DNA of 64,000 nt from Bin52 sp965243345. Lineage in GTDB: Bacteria > Pseudomonadota > Alphaproteobacteria > Thalassobaculales > Thalassobaculaceae. The stretch spans positions 1,798,001 to 1,862,000 of the forward strand of contig CBDEUR010000003.1 of the NCBI GenBank assembly GCA_965243345.1, in the 5' to 3' direction. How positions within the stretch are numbered: position 1 is the first letter of the stretch; every line of letters starts with the position of its first letter. Position numbers and translations under genes: made by a program. Under the pieces are notes generated by a model. It made no database searches. It was not told the DNA's origin and saw nothing but the letters and a program-made list of their open reading frames with translations. This document shows positions 17,758 through 27,008 of this stretch, piece by piece.

Positions 17758-18044
17758 TACGACCCGCCGTGGTCCTTCACGGCGTCGCGCAGCGGCTTTC
17801 CGGCCCTGAATGTCGGCGCCCTGGATGCCTTGATCCGCATCCATCCACCGGTTCCCGGGTTGCGCCAGGTGCGGTCGGGGTGGGTCTTGACCCCGAACAC
17901 CCCGAAGCCGACCACCCGCACCTCCTCGCCGCCTGCCAGCGCCTCGGCGATGACCTCGAACACGGCGTCCACGACCTCTGCCGCCGCCGGTCTTGCGAGC
18001 CCGGTCCGCCCGGCCACGCGGGCGGCAATCTCCGCCTTGTTCAC
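17757..18044 (-). CDS. HU/IHF-family DNA-binding protein
   Basis: 95 residues starting at GTG 18044, with GGGGAG seven bases upstream; this gives the canonical HU N-terminus (VNKAEIAARVAGRTGL). The dimerisation helices are followed by VRVVGFGVFGVKTHPDRTWRNPGTGGW, the beta-arm that inserts its tip proline into the DNA minor groove. The final FRAGKPLRDAVK helix is typical. HU proteins bend and compact DNA. A Trp-containing arm (TWRNPGTGGWMRIKAS) is a mild deviation from the usual T-G-R-N-P-x-T-G. It stands alone between the pseudogene and the large surface-protein operon. Confidence 0.88.
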   Translation of the reverse strand: MNKAEIAARVAGRTGLARPAAAEVVDAVFEVIAEALAGGEEVRVVGFGVFGVKTHPDRTWRNPGTGGWMRIKASRAPTFRAGKPLRDAVKDHGGS

Positions 18045-18268
18045 CCGGTCACTCCCCGTACTGCCGCCTTCGCCGAACGCCCGGACAGACCCGGCCGCGG
18101 CATGCGCCGCGGCCGGGCCGCCGCCAGGCCGGACCGGGCCCACAGCCTCTGGTCGGGCCCACACCGTTCGCCGTCGCTCCGGCGCGTGACAAATCCGGCC
18201 TGACGTCCCCTACCTGCGCGCGGCCACGCGAACGCCGCCGACCCCAGGGCCGGCGGCGCCCGCCGTGC

Positions 18269-21200
18269 TCACCAGCGGATGCCCGCGCGCAGCATGACCC
18301 CGTGCCCGACCTGCGTTCCGGCGCCGGTGGTGTTCGTCGCCTCGTTCCGGGTGGCATCGAGGCTCACCTCGAAGCCGGGGTCGCCCCGGCCCGCCGGGGC
18401 CAGCCGCCAGCCGAGCCGGTAGTCGCGCGCGCCGCGCGCAAGCCCCAGGCCCAGGCCGGGCGTGCCGGTCCACCGGTCGCCGAACAGCGAAAGCCCGTAG
18501 CCGATCTCGCCCGCAAGGCGGTGTCCGGCCTCGAACGTCCCTTCCGGCGCGAGGCCCCGCGCATCGAGCGCCGACCACAGCCGGTCCGCGCCGCCCGACG
18601 CCGCCCCCCAGGTGGGGCTGAGGCTGAACGAGAGGCCGCGTCCCGACGCCCCGGGGGCGAGGCGCAGCGCGCCCGAGGCCCCCCATTCCCGGTAGCCCGA
18701 GTCCTCGTGGGCAACCAGCGCGCGCACGCTCGCCTCCACGCCCAGGCGCGAGCCCGGACCGGCATACGCCACGCGCCCGCCGAGCTCGACGCCGGTGCCG
18801 GTCTCGGCGTCGCCGCCGTCATGGCGCAGCCCGAGCTCGAGGCCCGGCGTCAGCGTGCCGCCGCCCGCCCGGAACGCCCGGCCGGCCTCGAGCACAAGCC
18901 GCGTCCGGCTCGCCTCCGCACTGGTCTCACCCTCGTTCGAGACCGCCTGCGACGTCGTCTTGACCAGGAACGCGTCCGCCTTCAGTGCGAGCTCCATGCC
19001 GCCGGCCTCGTCCGGCTCGATCAGCGCCCCCCGTCCGCCCACGGCGGCGAGGCGCATCCCGAGGTCGGTCCGGGTCGTCCGCTCCGGCTGGCCGCGGTCG
19101 TTCGCCGCCTGCACGATGGTCATCTCCCCGCTGCCCCAGCCGGCGAGACCCCAGACCGAGACCCGGTCGGTCACGGCCACGCGCGCATAGGGGCTCACCG
19201 TCGTCATCGAGCTCTCGATGCTGCCCGTGTCCACCTCCGGTTGTGCGAAGCTGCCCTCGCCCTCGCTCACCGAGACCGCCACACCGGCCAGCAGCCGCTT
19301 CCACTGCGCGTCCGCACCGAGGATGCCGGTGGTCACGTGGCCGTCAATGCGCACCGTGCCGCCGTCCGCCGGCGCCTCGCCGTCGAAGCCGCCGGTCGTC
19401 ACCCGGCCCCAGGCCGCAAGCCCCGGACCGGTCCCCTCGCCCTCGCGCACGAGGTGGAACGCGCTGCCCAGCAGCAGCTCGCGGCCCGACGGCGTTCGAG
19501 CCGGTGCGCTGTGCGGCGTCGGGGACTGGCCGATCCCGAGGCCCGTCCCCGGCCGGCCGCCGTCCCCGTATCCCGATCCGGGGGATGCGCCGCCGTTCGC
19601 CGGCGCGCCCATCGCGCGGGCGATCGAGGTCAGGGTCTCCCCGAGCAGCGCCGTGTCGTCGGACCCGGAGAGGTCGAGGCTCTGGCCACCCACCGTCACC
19701 CGGGCGCCGGCAAGCGGGGTCGCCAGCCGGTCGGAGACCGCCGAGGTCACGTGGTCCGCCACCGTGCGCCCGAAGCGCGAGAGCCACATCCTCTGCAGCG
19801 GGTCGGAGTTCTCGATCGTCCCCGTCGCCTCGCCGTCGCCGATCACAGCGCCCTGCGGGTTCATCAGCTTGAGCGTGACGGTCTCCTCGCCCTCGTCGAT
19901 GGCGTCGTCGAGCAGCGGCACGCTCACCGTCTTCTCCAGCTCGCCCGCGGCATAGCTCAGCGTGCCGCGGGTGAAGGTGTAGTCCTCGCCCGCCGTCGCC
20001 GTGCCGTTGCGGGTCGCGTAGTCCACCGTCACCGTGCCGGACGCCGCCCGGCTCAGCGTGACCGTGAACTCCAGCGCCTCGTCCGCCTCGCCGGCGCGGG
20101 CATCCGCGACCGAGAGCGCCACCGGGCCGCGCACCGTGGCGATGAGCGCGCTGGCAAGCTTCCGCCCGTCGGGCGTGCAGATCGCGCCCGTTGCCGCACA
20201 GTCCGCCGTCGCCGGCAGGCTCACCGTCACGTCGTCCACCCCGTCGGGGCGCACCTGCACCGTCAGGCGCCGGTTCTGCCCGGCCACCGCGCGCCTCACC
20301 GCCACCACCCGGCCATTGCTCACCGAGAGCGCCGCCTGGACCGCCGGCAGGCGCAGGCCCGCGACCTCCTCGCTGAACCGCAGCTCGAACTCGAACCGCT
20401 TCGCACCGTCATGCTCCGCCGGAAGCCCCGCGAACCGCGCCGTCAGCGCCGGCAGGGCCACCGCCGCGGTCAGGGCGAAGTCCGCCACCTTGTTGCCGGC
20501 GGTGTCGCGCAGGAAGTCCGAGGCCGAGTAGCTCACCGTCACCGTCTGCCCGGCGACGGCCGGGTGGGTCTTGGAGATCTCCAGCGAGACCGTGCGCCGG
20601 TCCGAGAGCCACGCCCGGTTCGGGTGGTGCCGCAGCCCGGTCCCGTCGATGGTCCACTGGGCCTTGAACCACGCGGTCGTCGCGGGTTCCGCCAGGTCCT
20701 CGTCGAAGCTCACCGTCATGAGGCTGCCGTCCACCGCCGCGCCCACCGGCGCCGGCGGGGTGGTGTCCGCCGGGCCCGGCACCGTCGCCGAGACCGCCGC
20801 GAGCTTCCGGCCGCCCTTCCCGCAGATCGCACCCGCCACCGCGCAGTCCGCCGTCGCCGCCAGCGCCAGGGTCACCGCCCCGGCCCCGGCCGGGCGCACC
20901 CTGAGCGTCATCCTGCCGTTCTTCCCCCGCACCGTGCGCCTCACGTCGATCAGCCGCCCGCCGGTGACCGAGAGCGCGGACTCGACCGACGCCAGCTTGA
21001 GCCCCGCGATCTCCTCGCCGAAGCGGACCTCGAAGCCGAACAGGGCGCTGGCGTCATGCGCCGCCGGCAGGCCGTGGAACGACGCCGTCAGCGCCGGCGT
21101 CCCCGGCGCCCCCACGTTCAGCGTGAAGCTGTCGATCTGGTCGCCCGACGCGGTCCACAGGCCCTCGCCCGACCACGGCCAGGTGTAGTCCACCGTCGCC

Positions 21201-21481
21201 GTCTCGCCGGCGGCGAGCGCGCGCGCGAGCCCGAGGGCAACACCCCTGCCGCTCGCCGTGAACGACGCCGAGAGCACCGCCACCGCCGTCCCGGACGCGG
21301 TGACCGTGAAGTCGGCCGGGTCCAGCAGCTTCCTCTGGTCCAGCACGTGCCCGAGCGCGAGCGTCACGGTGCTGCCGTCCACGACATGCCGCTGCGCCTG
21401 CGCCGCCCCGGCGCCGAGCAGCAGGGCAAGCGACAGGCCGAGCGACAGGACGGCCCGGTGCAGGGTTCGGTGCATGGTCAT
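18269..21481 (-). CDS. Calx-beta/SwmB surface protein with C-terminal autotransporter-like barrel
   Basis: 1070 residues from the ATG at 21481, preceded by GGGAGGAAC. A signal peptide (residues 1-28, ending GAGAAQA) is followed by an SwmB-like Ig domain (~30-105). A ~110-residue module occurs twice (~125-235 and ~343-450), each with a C-A-x-x-G-A-I-C cysteine pair; a second SwmB-like domain lies between them. A Calx-beta domain follows (~450-560; ATAGEDYTFTRGTLSYAAGE). The last ~380 residues are glycine-rich, amphipathic beta-strands ending in a barrel with terminal aromatic Trp (MLRAGIRW). The protein is probably exported to and anchored in the outer membrane. It starts 29 bp after the 1469-aa surface gene and is likely co-transcribed with it. 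Confidence 0.8.
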   Translation of the reverse strand: MTMHRTLHRAVLSLGLSLALLLGAGAAQAQRHVVDGSTVTLALGHVLDQRKLLDPADFTVTASGTAVAVLSASFTASGRGVALGLARALAAGETATVDYTWPWSGEGLWTASGDQIDSFTLNVGAPGTPALTASFHGLPAAHDASALFGFEVRFGEEIAGLKLASVESALSVTGGRLIDVRRTVRGKNGRMTLRVRPAGAGAVTLALAATADCAVAGAICGKGGRKLAAVSATVPGPADTTPPAPVGAAVDGSLMTVSFDEDLAEPATTAWFKAQWTIDGTGLRHHPNRAWLSDRRTVSLEISKTHPAVAGQTVTVSYSASDFLRDTAGNKVADFALTAAVALPALTARFAGLPAEHDGAKRFEFELRFSEEVAGLRLPAVQAALSVSNGRVVAVRRAVAGQNRRLTVQVRPDGVDDVTVSLPATADCAATGAICTPDGRKLASALIATVRGPVALSVADARAGEADEALEFTVTLSRAASGTVTVDYATRNGTATAGEDYTFTRGTLSYAAGELEKTVSVPLLDDAIDEGEETVTLKLMNPQGAVIGDGEATGTIENSDPLQRMWLSRFGRTVADHVTSAVSDRLATPLAGARVTVGGQSLDLSGSDDTALLGETLTSIARAMGAPANGGASPGSGYGDGGRPGTGLGIGQSPTPHSAPARTPSGRELLLGSAFHLVREGEGTGPGLAAWGRVTTGGFDGEAPADGGTVRIDGHVTTGILGADAQWKRLLAGVAVSVSEGEGSFAQPEVDTGSIESSMTTVSPYARVAVTDRVSVWGLAGWGSGEMTIVQAANDRGQPERTTRTDLGMRLAAVGGRGALIEPDEAGGMELALKADAFLVKTTSQAVSNEGETSAEASRTRLVLEAGRAFRAGGGTLTPGLELGLRHDGGDAETGTGVELGGRVAYAGPGSRLGVEASVRALVAHEDSGYREWGASGALRLAPGASGRGLSFSLSPTWGAASGGADRLWSALDARGLAPEGTFEAGHRLAGEIGYGLSLFGDRWTGTPGLGLGLARGARDYRLGWRLAPAGRGDPGFEVSLDATRNEATNTTGAGTQVGHGVMLRAGIRW

Positions 21482-21510
21482 CTGCCGTTCCTCCCGTTCC
21501 GCTCGCCGGC

Positions 21511-24500
21511 TCATCGGATCCCCGTGCACCGGTTCGCCCGGGCGTTCTTGACGTTCAGTGCCGGATCGAACGTGTCCACCTCTCCGGAACTGGCGAGGCC
21601 CTGGAGCTTGGCGGCGCCGGAGGCGGTCGGCTTGGTGTAGGTGAGCCGGAACGCGATGTTGTTGGTCACCGTCGCCCCGGCGCATGGCGGCACCGGGTTC
21701 TCGAGATGGAGGAACAGCCGGTGTGCGGTCATCGAGACGGCGTCGATGCCGATATCGAGTTCGGCGGGCGGCGTCTCGGTGTCGTGGAACGTGAACGCCG
21801 ACGCCGCCGGCACGCTGGACGGGTCCAGCCAGTTCTGGTTGCCGAAGATCACCGTCAAGGTAGCCCCGTCTACCGTCACACCGGTGGCGCTCGGGACCGG
21901 CTTGATGGCCGACGTGGCCGTCACCTGCACGGTGAACGCCGCCACGGCGTTGCCGGCCTTGTCCCGGATCTTGGTGCCGCCGTCCGCGTCGGGCTTGTAG
22001 ACGACATGCCAGACGGTCGTGCCGGAGGTCGATGCGGAATTGGCTCCGAAAACCACGCCGTTGTTGGCCACCGCATGGCTGGCGGTCGTAACTATTGCGC
22101 CACCCGACCCACCGCGCCTCACCTCGAAGTTGTTGGCGTTCGGCGTCGAGCCGGAGCCCGTGTCCAGCGGCTTGGAGAAGTACAGCGTCACGGTCGAGGC
22201 GGTGGTAACCGTCGGATGCTGGACCACCACCATGGTCGGCGCCCCGGGCGGGGTGACGTCGTGGTTCGAGTCGATCGGGAAGAGCCGGAAGGACGCGACC
22301 TCGGTGTGCAGCAGCCGGTCCTTCAGCCGCCCCGAGGCCGGCTTGAAGTAGTTCACCGTCACGGTGTCGTCGGCGCTCAGCGCCCCTTCCAGCGGGATCG
22401 TGACCGCGGACCCCTGGACCGACGCCGTCGCCGTGGCCCGGCCCCAGATCGAGCGGTAGTCGTGGTTGCGGTCCGTCGCCCAGACCTGGAAGGCGCCCGC
22501 CGTCGGCGCCGAGCCCTCGGACAGCGCCCGGCTGAACACCAGCGTCACCATGCCCCCCGCCGCCGAGCCGCGCACCGGCGCCGGCGCCACCGACGCCGCG
22601 CCGCCGGTCACGTTGGTCACCTCGAGCTGCTGGAACCCCGGCACCAGGCGGTTGGTGTGGTCCTTCAACTGGGTGCCCCCGTAGTCCAGCGTCACCCGCT
22701 GGCCCGGGCGCGCCGGCTGGCTCAGCGTGAGGTACATCACCGTCGCCCCCCCGCTTTGGGAAAACGAGACCGTGTCCGGGTGCTGGTAGAGGCCGGTGTA
22801 GCCCTGGACGTCGCCTGCGCTCTGCACGCCGAGTTCCGTGACCAGCACGCCCGTGTTCACGAATTGCCCATGACCGTGCAGGGCCCCACCGAAGGTCACC
22901 GTCAGCGTCGCGCCGTCGACCTCCGCGCTCTTCACCCGGGCTCCGTTGGCGCTCGTCGTCCCGCCGTCGACCTTCGCCCGCACCGCCCCCCCGAGCTGGC
23001 CGCCCGCGGTCGGCAGCCCGGTGAGCGTCCGGCCGGCTGTGACACCGGTCTCCGCATCGACCAGGGTCGCGTCGTTGGCCAGGAACACCACCTGGTTCGA
23101 CCCGCCGGTCTGGACCCAGATGCCGTCCGGGTCGCAGTCGCCGGTCCTCGAACTCGTCTGGCAGCTGGCGCCGGTCTGCACCGTGTAGGCGAAGCGCAGC
23201 ACCCGGCCGCCATACTCGATGCTCTTCAGGTTGGCGAGCCGCCGGTTGGTGCTCCGGCTGCCAGCGTCGTCACCCAGGTCCAGGCGCAGCGATATCCGGC
23301 TGTTCGTCCTCGGCAGCGACGCCGCTACCGGCCGGTCGTACTGCACGTCGATCAGGATCTCGTCGCCCAGGACGTAGGTGTCGTAGACGTTGTTGCTGCC
23401 CAAGGAATGGGCCGGACGCGACGCCACCTGCATCAGCTTGATGGTCGGCGCGGCGCCCGTCGCCGGGTCCACCCGCACCTTGAAGGTCCGGGTCGCCGCG
23501 TCGGCCTTGTCCGCGGCGGTCGCGCTGTCCTTGCGCGAGTAGGCCGAGTCATAATCGTCGGCGGTGTAGGTCGCGGTCCAGGTGCCCGCCGTGGTCGGCG
23601 TGCCCGAGACCGTGCGCGTCTTCGGGTCGAAGCTGAGACCCGGCGGCAGGCCGCTCACATGGTAGAGGTAGAGCCCGGGATAGTCGGTTGCGGATATCCT
23701 CGTGTCGCCGCCGGTCGCCGCCGGCAGCACCGCGCTGCCGCGGGTGTTCTGGGCGAAGCGCAGCAGGCCCGGCGCCTTGAGGCGCGGCGCGCCGGCCGCG
23801 GGGGTGAAGGTGCCGACCGCGAAGGTGTAGGTCACGCTCTTGCTGGCGCCGTGCTCGTCGACAGCGGTCACGGTCGCGACCACGTTGGTTCGAGTGCCCG
23901 CGGCGACGGCCCTGTTCCACAGCCTGGCGCCGCCGTTACGCGTCGGGGCGACGCGCGGATAGGGAGTGTCTCCGGGATCGTGCACCGAGCGGACGTTGGC
24001 CGGCAGGGTCGCGGAGACCGTGAAGGTCAGGGCGTCGCCGTTCGCGTCGTGGAAGATCTGGTTAGCTAGAGATCTGGTGGAGCAGTCCGCCGGAACACTC
24101 GCCGCCTCCGGCGCGTTCGAGAGAATTGCCGAGACTTGGACACCGGCCGTCGAATTCTGGGGGCCGCGCGACGGCGTGGTTGCGGTGTCCACGTCGCAGA
24201 AATGGCCGGCTGAGTTCGCGGTGGTGAGATGCGTGAGCACCACCGGCGCGGCGTTGCCGCTTGTCGCCGCCGCCGTCGTGCGCGTGCGCGTGGGCGACCA
24301 GGCGCTCTCGCCGGCGGCGTTCGCCGCGCGCACCTGCACCCGGTAGGTGGTGGCGGCCGTCAGGCCGGAGATGATGACCGGGCTGGTGAGCGTGCCCCGG
24401 GTCGCGCCCGGGTCCGGGATGCCGCTTGCCCCCAGGTCGCCCTCCGCGATCCATTTGCCCGCGCAGGCCGCGTCGGAATTCTGGTCGCAGTAGCGCAGGT

Positions 24501-25920
24501 CGTAGTCGATCACGTACGCGCCGTTGACCTTGGCCGGCGCGTCCCAGCTCACCGCCAATTGGCCGCCCTTGCCCGCAACCGAGACCACCGTCGGCTGGCC
24601 CGGCGCGTCCGGCGGCAGCGCGTCCTTCACAGAGCCGTGGATGGCGAGGCGGAGGACGACCTGCTGGCCGCTGTTGAGGAACTGCGTCCATGTTGCGCCG
24701 GCGCGGCGGAGGCCGTAGTCCGCGATGCTCCACCCCGCGTCAACCGCATTCTGCTCGAATGCAACGCGCCGGCCGGCCCAAAAATGGTTCTCAGCGGTCC
24801 CGGTCGTGTTGACGACCACGAAATACGTCGTGCCGGGCTCCAGGTCGATGCCGCCGACTGCCGTGAACGTGTTGGCGCCGAACGACAGCGAGGCCGGCGC
24901 CGTCAGCGTGCCCACGACGGTGTTGGTCGGGATCGCAAAGTTACCGGACGTGTCGCCCGTCCGGATCTCAACGCTGAGCACCGGAAACGTGCCGGAGCCC
25001 AAGAGGGCCAGAGTAACGCTGGTCAGCTTGTAGCCGCCGGGGGCGGTGCCGGTGGTGAACCCCTGGGCGGGGTCGATCGTGAGACTCGGTGAGGCCAGCG
25101 AATTACTCTCCTGCAGACTATAGTTGTCCACCAGCGCGCCGACGGGCGGCGTGGGCCCGAACCCGGTCCGCACCGGCGCGGTCTTCGCGTAGCCGTGGAT
25201 CTCGATCTGCAGGGCTTCGCTATTGGGAGAATTGCCCCAGGCAAGGTTGTTGGCGGTGCCCGACCGCTGAAAATAGACGTTGTCGACGGACCAGCCCGAC
25301 GCCGGAGTCCCGTCCTCGGCATTCGACGTCGTGCGGTCGAAGAAAACGCTGCCGCCCGCGGACAGGTCCAGGACGAAGAGGTATCCCGTGCCGGCGTCCA
25401 GATCGATGCCGCCCCCGGTCGCCGTCCACGTCACGGTCCCGGTGGTGCTCAGCGAGGGGTTCGTGAGTGTGCCCAGGCTGTCGCCGGTCGGATGGCCGGT
25501 CTGGGTGTTCGCCTTGAAGATGTGCGCGGTGTAGATCGGCGCGCTGCTGTGGCCAACGATCTTTCCCTTCACCGACGTCAGCTTGAAGCCCTTATTGCCG
25601 GCGGCGTCGCTGCCCGTGGTGAACGCCTGGGCGAGATCCACGTTGATTTGAGCGGCGGTTGCTTCGCTGGTCTGCCCGGTGTTGCCCACCAGCTTGACGC
25701 TGGTCTGCGCCAGCGCCGGCGCGGCCGTGGCGAGCAGGAGCAGGCCGGCGAAGAGCAGGCAGGCCGCCGCGGCGCCCGGCCGCGCGAGACGGGCGGGGAA
25801 GCCGGAAGAAAGAGAGGAGGCAGCCTCCGCCGGACGGCGGGGGCGGGAAGCTAGCGCGTGGGCTGAGCCTGCGTGAGGGCGGGACTGGCGCTCCCGCCGG
25901 GCATGGTCGGCGCGGCCCAT
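21511..25920 (-). CDS. Giant secreted/surface protein with FN3, Ig-like and SwmB repeats
   Basis: Up to 1469 residues; the start is uncertain because the signal-peptide core lies at about 47-72 (CLLFAGLLLLATAAPALAQ), so a later start is possible. Two similar ~165-residue modules come first (~75-255 and ~260-425; both contain a QGFTTG or QAFTTG motif and a G(L)DL-type turn). Next are a fibronectin type III domain (~433-545), a putative Ig domain (~710-790; GLPPGLSFDPKTRTVSGTPT) and several SwmB-like Ig repeats to the end (VDGATLTVTF, VDGATLTVIF). No membrane anchor or barrel is visible, so it may be released or held by the downstream barrel protein. Role unknown; adhesion or matrix function is inference. 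Confidence 0.8.
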   Translation of the reverse strand: MGRADHARRERQSRPHAGSAHALASRPRRPAEAASSLSSGFPARLARPGAAAACLLFAGLLLLATAAPALAQTSVKLVGNTGQTSEATAAQINVDLAQAFTTGSDAAGNKGFKLTSVKGKIVGHSSAPIYTAHIFKANTQTGHPTGDSLGTLTNPSLSTTGTVTWTATGGGIDLDAGTGYLFVLDLSAGGSVFFDRTTSNAEDGTPASGWSVDNVYFQRSGTANNLAWGNSPNSEALQIEIHGYAKTAPVRTGFGPTPPVGALVDNYSLQESNSLASPSLTIDPAQGFTTGTAPGGYKLTSVTLALLGSGTFPVLSVEIRTGDTSGNFAIPTNTVVGTLTAPASLSFGANTFTAVGGIDLEPGTTYFVVVNTTGTAENHFWAGRRVAFEQNAVDAGWSIADYGLRRAGATWTQFLNSGQQVVLRLAIHGSVKDALPPDAPGQPTVVSVAGKGGQLAVSWDAPAKVNGAYVIDYDLRYCDQNSDAACAGKWIAEGDLGASGIPDPGATRGTLTSPVIISGLTAATTYRVQVRAANAAGESAWSPTRTRTTAAATSGNAAPVVLTHLTTANSAGHFCDVDTATTPSRGPQNSTAGVQVSAILSNAPEAASVPADCSTRSLANQIFHDANGDALTFTVSATLPANVRSVHDPGDTPYPRVAPTRNGGARLWNRAVAAGTRTNVVATVTAVDEHGASKSVTYTFAVGTFTPAAGAPRLKAPGLLRFAQNTRGSAVLPAATGGDTRISATDYPGLYLYHVSGLPPGLSFDPKTRTVSGTPTTAGTWTATYTADDYDSAYSRKDSATAADKADAATRTFKVRVDPATGAAPTIKLMQVASRPAHSLGSNNVYDTYVLGDEILIDVQYDRPVAASLPRTNSRISLRLDLGDDAGSRSTNRRLANLKSIEYGGRVLRFAYTVQTGASCQTSSRTGDCDPDGIWVQTGGSNQVVFLANDATLVDAETGVTAGRTLTGLPTAGGQLGGAVRAKVDGGTTSANGARVKSAEVDGATLTVTFGGALHGHGQFVNTGVLVTELGVQSAGDVQGYTGLYQHPDTVSFSQSGGATVMYLTLSQPARPGQRVTLDYGGTQLKDHTNRLVPGFQQLEVTNVTGGAASVAPAPVRGSAAGGMVTLVFSRALSEGSAPTAGAFQVWATDRNHDYRSIWGRATATASVQGSAVTIPLEGALSADDTVTVNYFKPASGRLKDRLLHTEVASFRLFPIDSNHDVTPPGAPTMVVVQHPTVTTASTVTLYFSKPLDTGSGSTPNANNFEVRRGGSGGAIVTTASHAVANNGVVFGANSASTSGTTVWHVVYKPDADGGTKIRDKAGNAVAAFTVQVTATSAIKPVPSATGVTVDGATLTVIFGNQNWLDPSSVPAASAFTFHDTETPPAELDIGIDAVSMTAHRLFLHLENPVPPCAGATVTNNIAFRLTYTKPTASGAAKLQGLASSGEVDTFDPALNVKNARANRCTGIR

Positions 25921-25986
25921 GGCATCAGCCGCACGGCAGGAATGCGGTGGGTGCCGGAGCGCCCGGCCCTGACGCCGGACACGGCC

Positions 25987-26112
25987 CGGCTCTCGGCTCT
26001 CGGCTCTCGGCTCTCGGCTCTCGGCTCTCGGCTCTCGGCTCTCGGCTCTCGGCTCTCGGCTCTCGGCTCTCGGCTCTCGGCTCTCGGCTCTCGGCTCTCG
26101 GCTCTCGGCTCT
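25987..26112. repeat. Perfect 18-copy heptamer array
   Basis: CGGCTCT is repeated 18 times without interruption (AGAGCCG on the minus strand). It ends 66 bp upstream of the annotated start of the 1469-aa surface-protein gene. Seven-base units change frame with copy number, and on the promoter side they would change spacing. Confidence 0.97.
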
Positions 26113-26321
26113 CTAAGCATGACGCACCTCACTTCGCTCGACGCGGCCTGGGGACACACGACGAGTGGTCGCCGCAGCCCGATCGCTGCCGCGTCCAGAC
26201 GCTTCGGCGCGCCGGTCTCGATGGCATCACATCCAGTCATCCACCCTCCGCGGCGCAGTCACCGCAAGCTTCGCGAAACCCTGCTGCCGGACAGGGTATC
26301 CCGGCACAAGCCCTTGTAAAT

Positions 26322-26337
26322 CCTCCCATATGGGAGG
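26322..26337. promoter_or_regulatory. 16-bp perfect palindrome
   Basis: CCTCCCATATGGGAGG is fully self-complementary. It lies in the region between the divergent surface-protein and P450 genes and could be a dimeric regulator site. No promoter boxes were assigned. Confidence 0.3.
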
Positions 26338-26647
26338 TGTCGGGAGTATCTCGGGGTGTCGAGGAGGGTGACCGTCAGCGCCGCGGCGGGGGGTTCGCCG
26401 CCAGGACATGGCGGACCAGCTGGACCTGCCCCGTCGCGCCCGGCCTGCGGCAGACCTGCCTGGTCAGCCAGAGCACATTGTCCTCCGGCCGGCCCGCCGC
26501 CGCGACGCAGGATCTCGAGTGCCGGCCCGTTGGCCTCCAGCACGCCCCGCCACGGTCCGAATGCACGACGCCGATGCGGTCGTTGTCCGGCGCGCCTGCC
26601 AGTCCGGAGCCGAGCGGACCGGTCGCCGCCCGCGCCTGGCGGACCGG

Positions 26648-26851
26648 GACGGATACACCTGCGCGGATCGGTACGGTGACGGGTTCAGCGTGCGCCTGTC
26701 CGGCTGTCTGCCAATGGTTTTCGCCGGCCCGGGAGCCATCAGGCAGATCTTTCCCGTCGACCCCGGCCTGTTCCGGGCCTGTCGAGCAATCAGGGCGTTC
26801 GGGGCGTCTTTCGGACCGAACTCCCTGTTGCTCTTGACGGCGCCCGGCACC
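26648..26851 (+). pseudogene. Fragment of a duplicated cytochrome P450 (N-terminal region)
   Basis: Reads CADRYGDGFSVRLSGCLPMV, then a GPGAIRQIFPVDPGLFRA block and a GPNSLLLL block. It is highly similar in DNA and protein to the N-terminal part of the intact P450 gene (about 27108-27300). Similarity starts and stops abruptly; the haem-binding half is absent. It lies about 160 bp upstream of the intact gene, consistent with a local tandem duplication followed by decay. Confidence 0.85.
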
Positions 26852-27008
26852 GTCGCGAGCGATCCCTGCCAGCAGACCGTCGCACGGGCGGGTGTGCGGG
26901 ACAGGCGCGGCTCGAGACCACAGACGGTGCCCTTGCTGTACCGTGGAGCCTTGACTGGCTCGACGGCGCCTGCGCATGTGAAGTCCCGTGCTGGCAATGA
27001 GGTGCGAT

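Noticed and set aside
25987..26112. Heptamer array as a CRISPR-like array
   Set aside because: There are no spacers, units are only seven bases and no cas genes are nearby.
26375..26640. Minus-strand VVHSDRGG-like sequence suggestive of an IS3-type transposase
   Set aside because: Only a short motif matches; the flanking sequence is not transposase-like and another frame is equally open.
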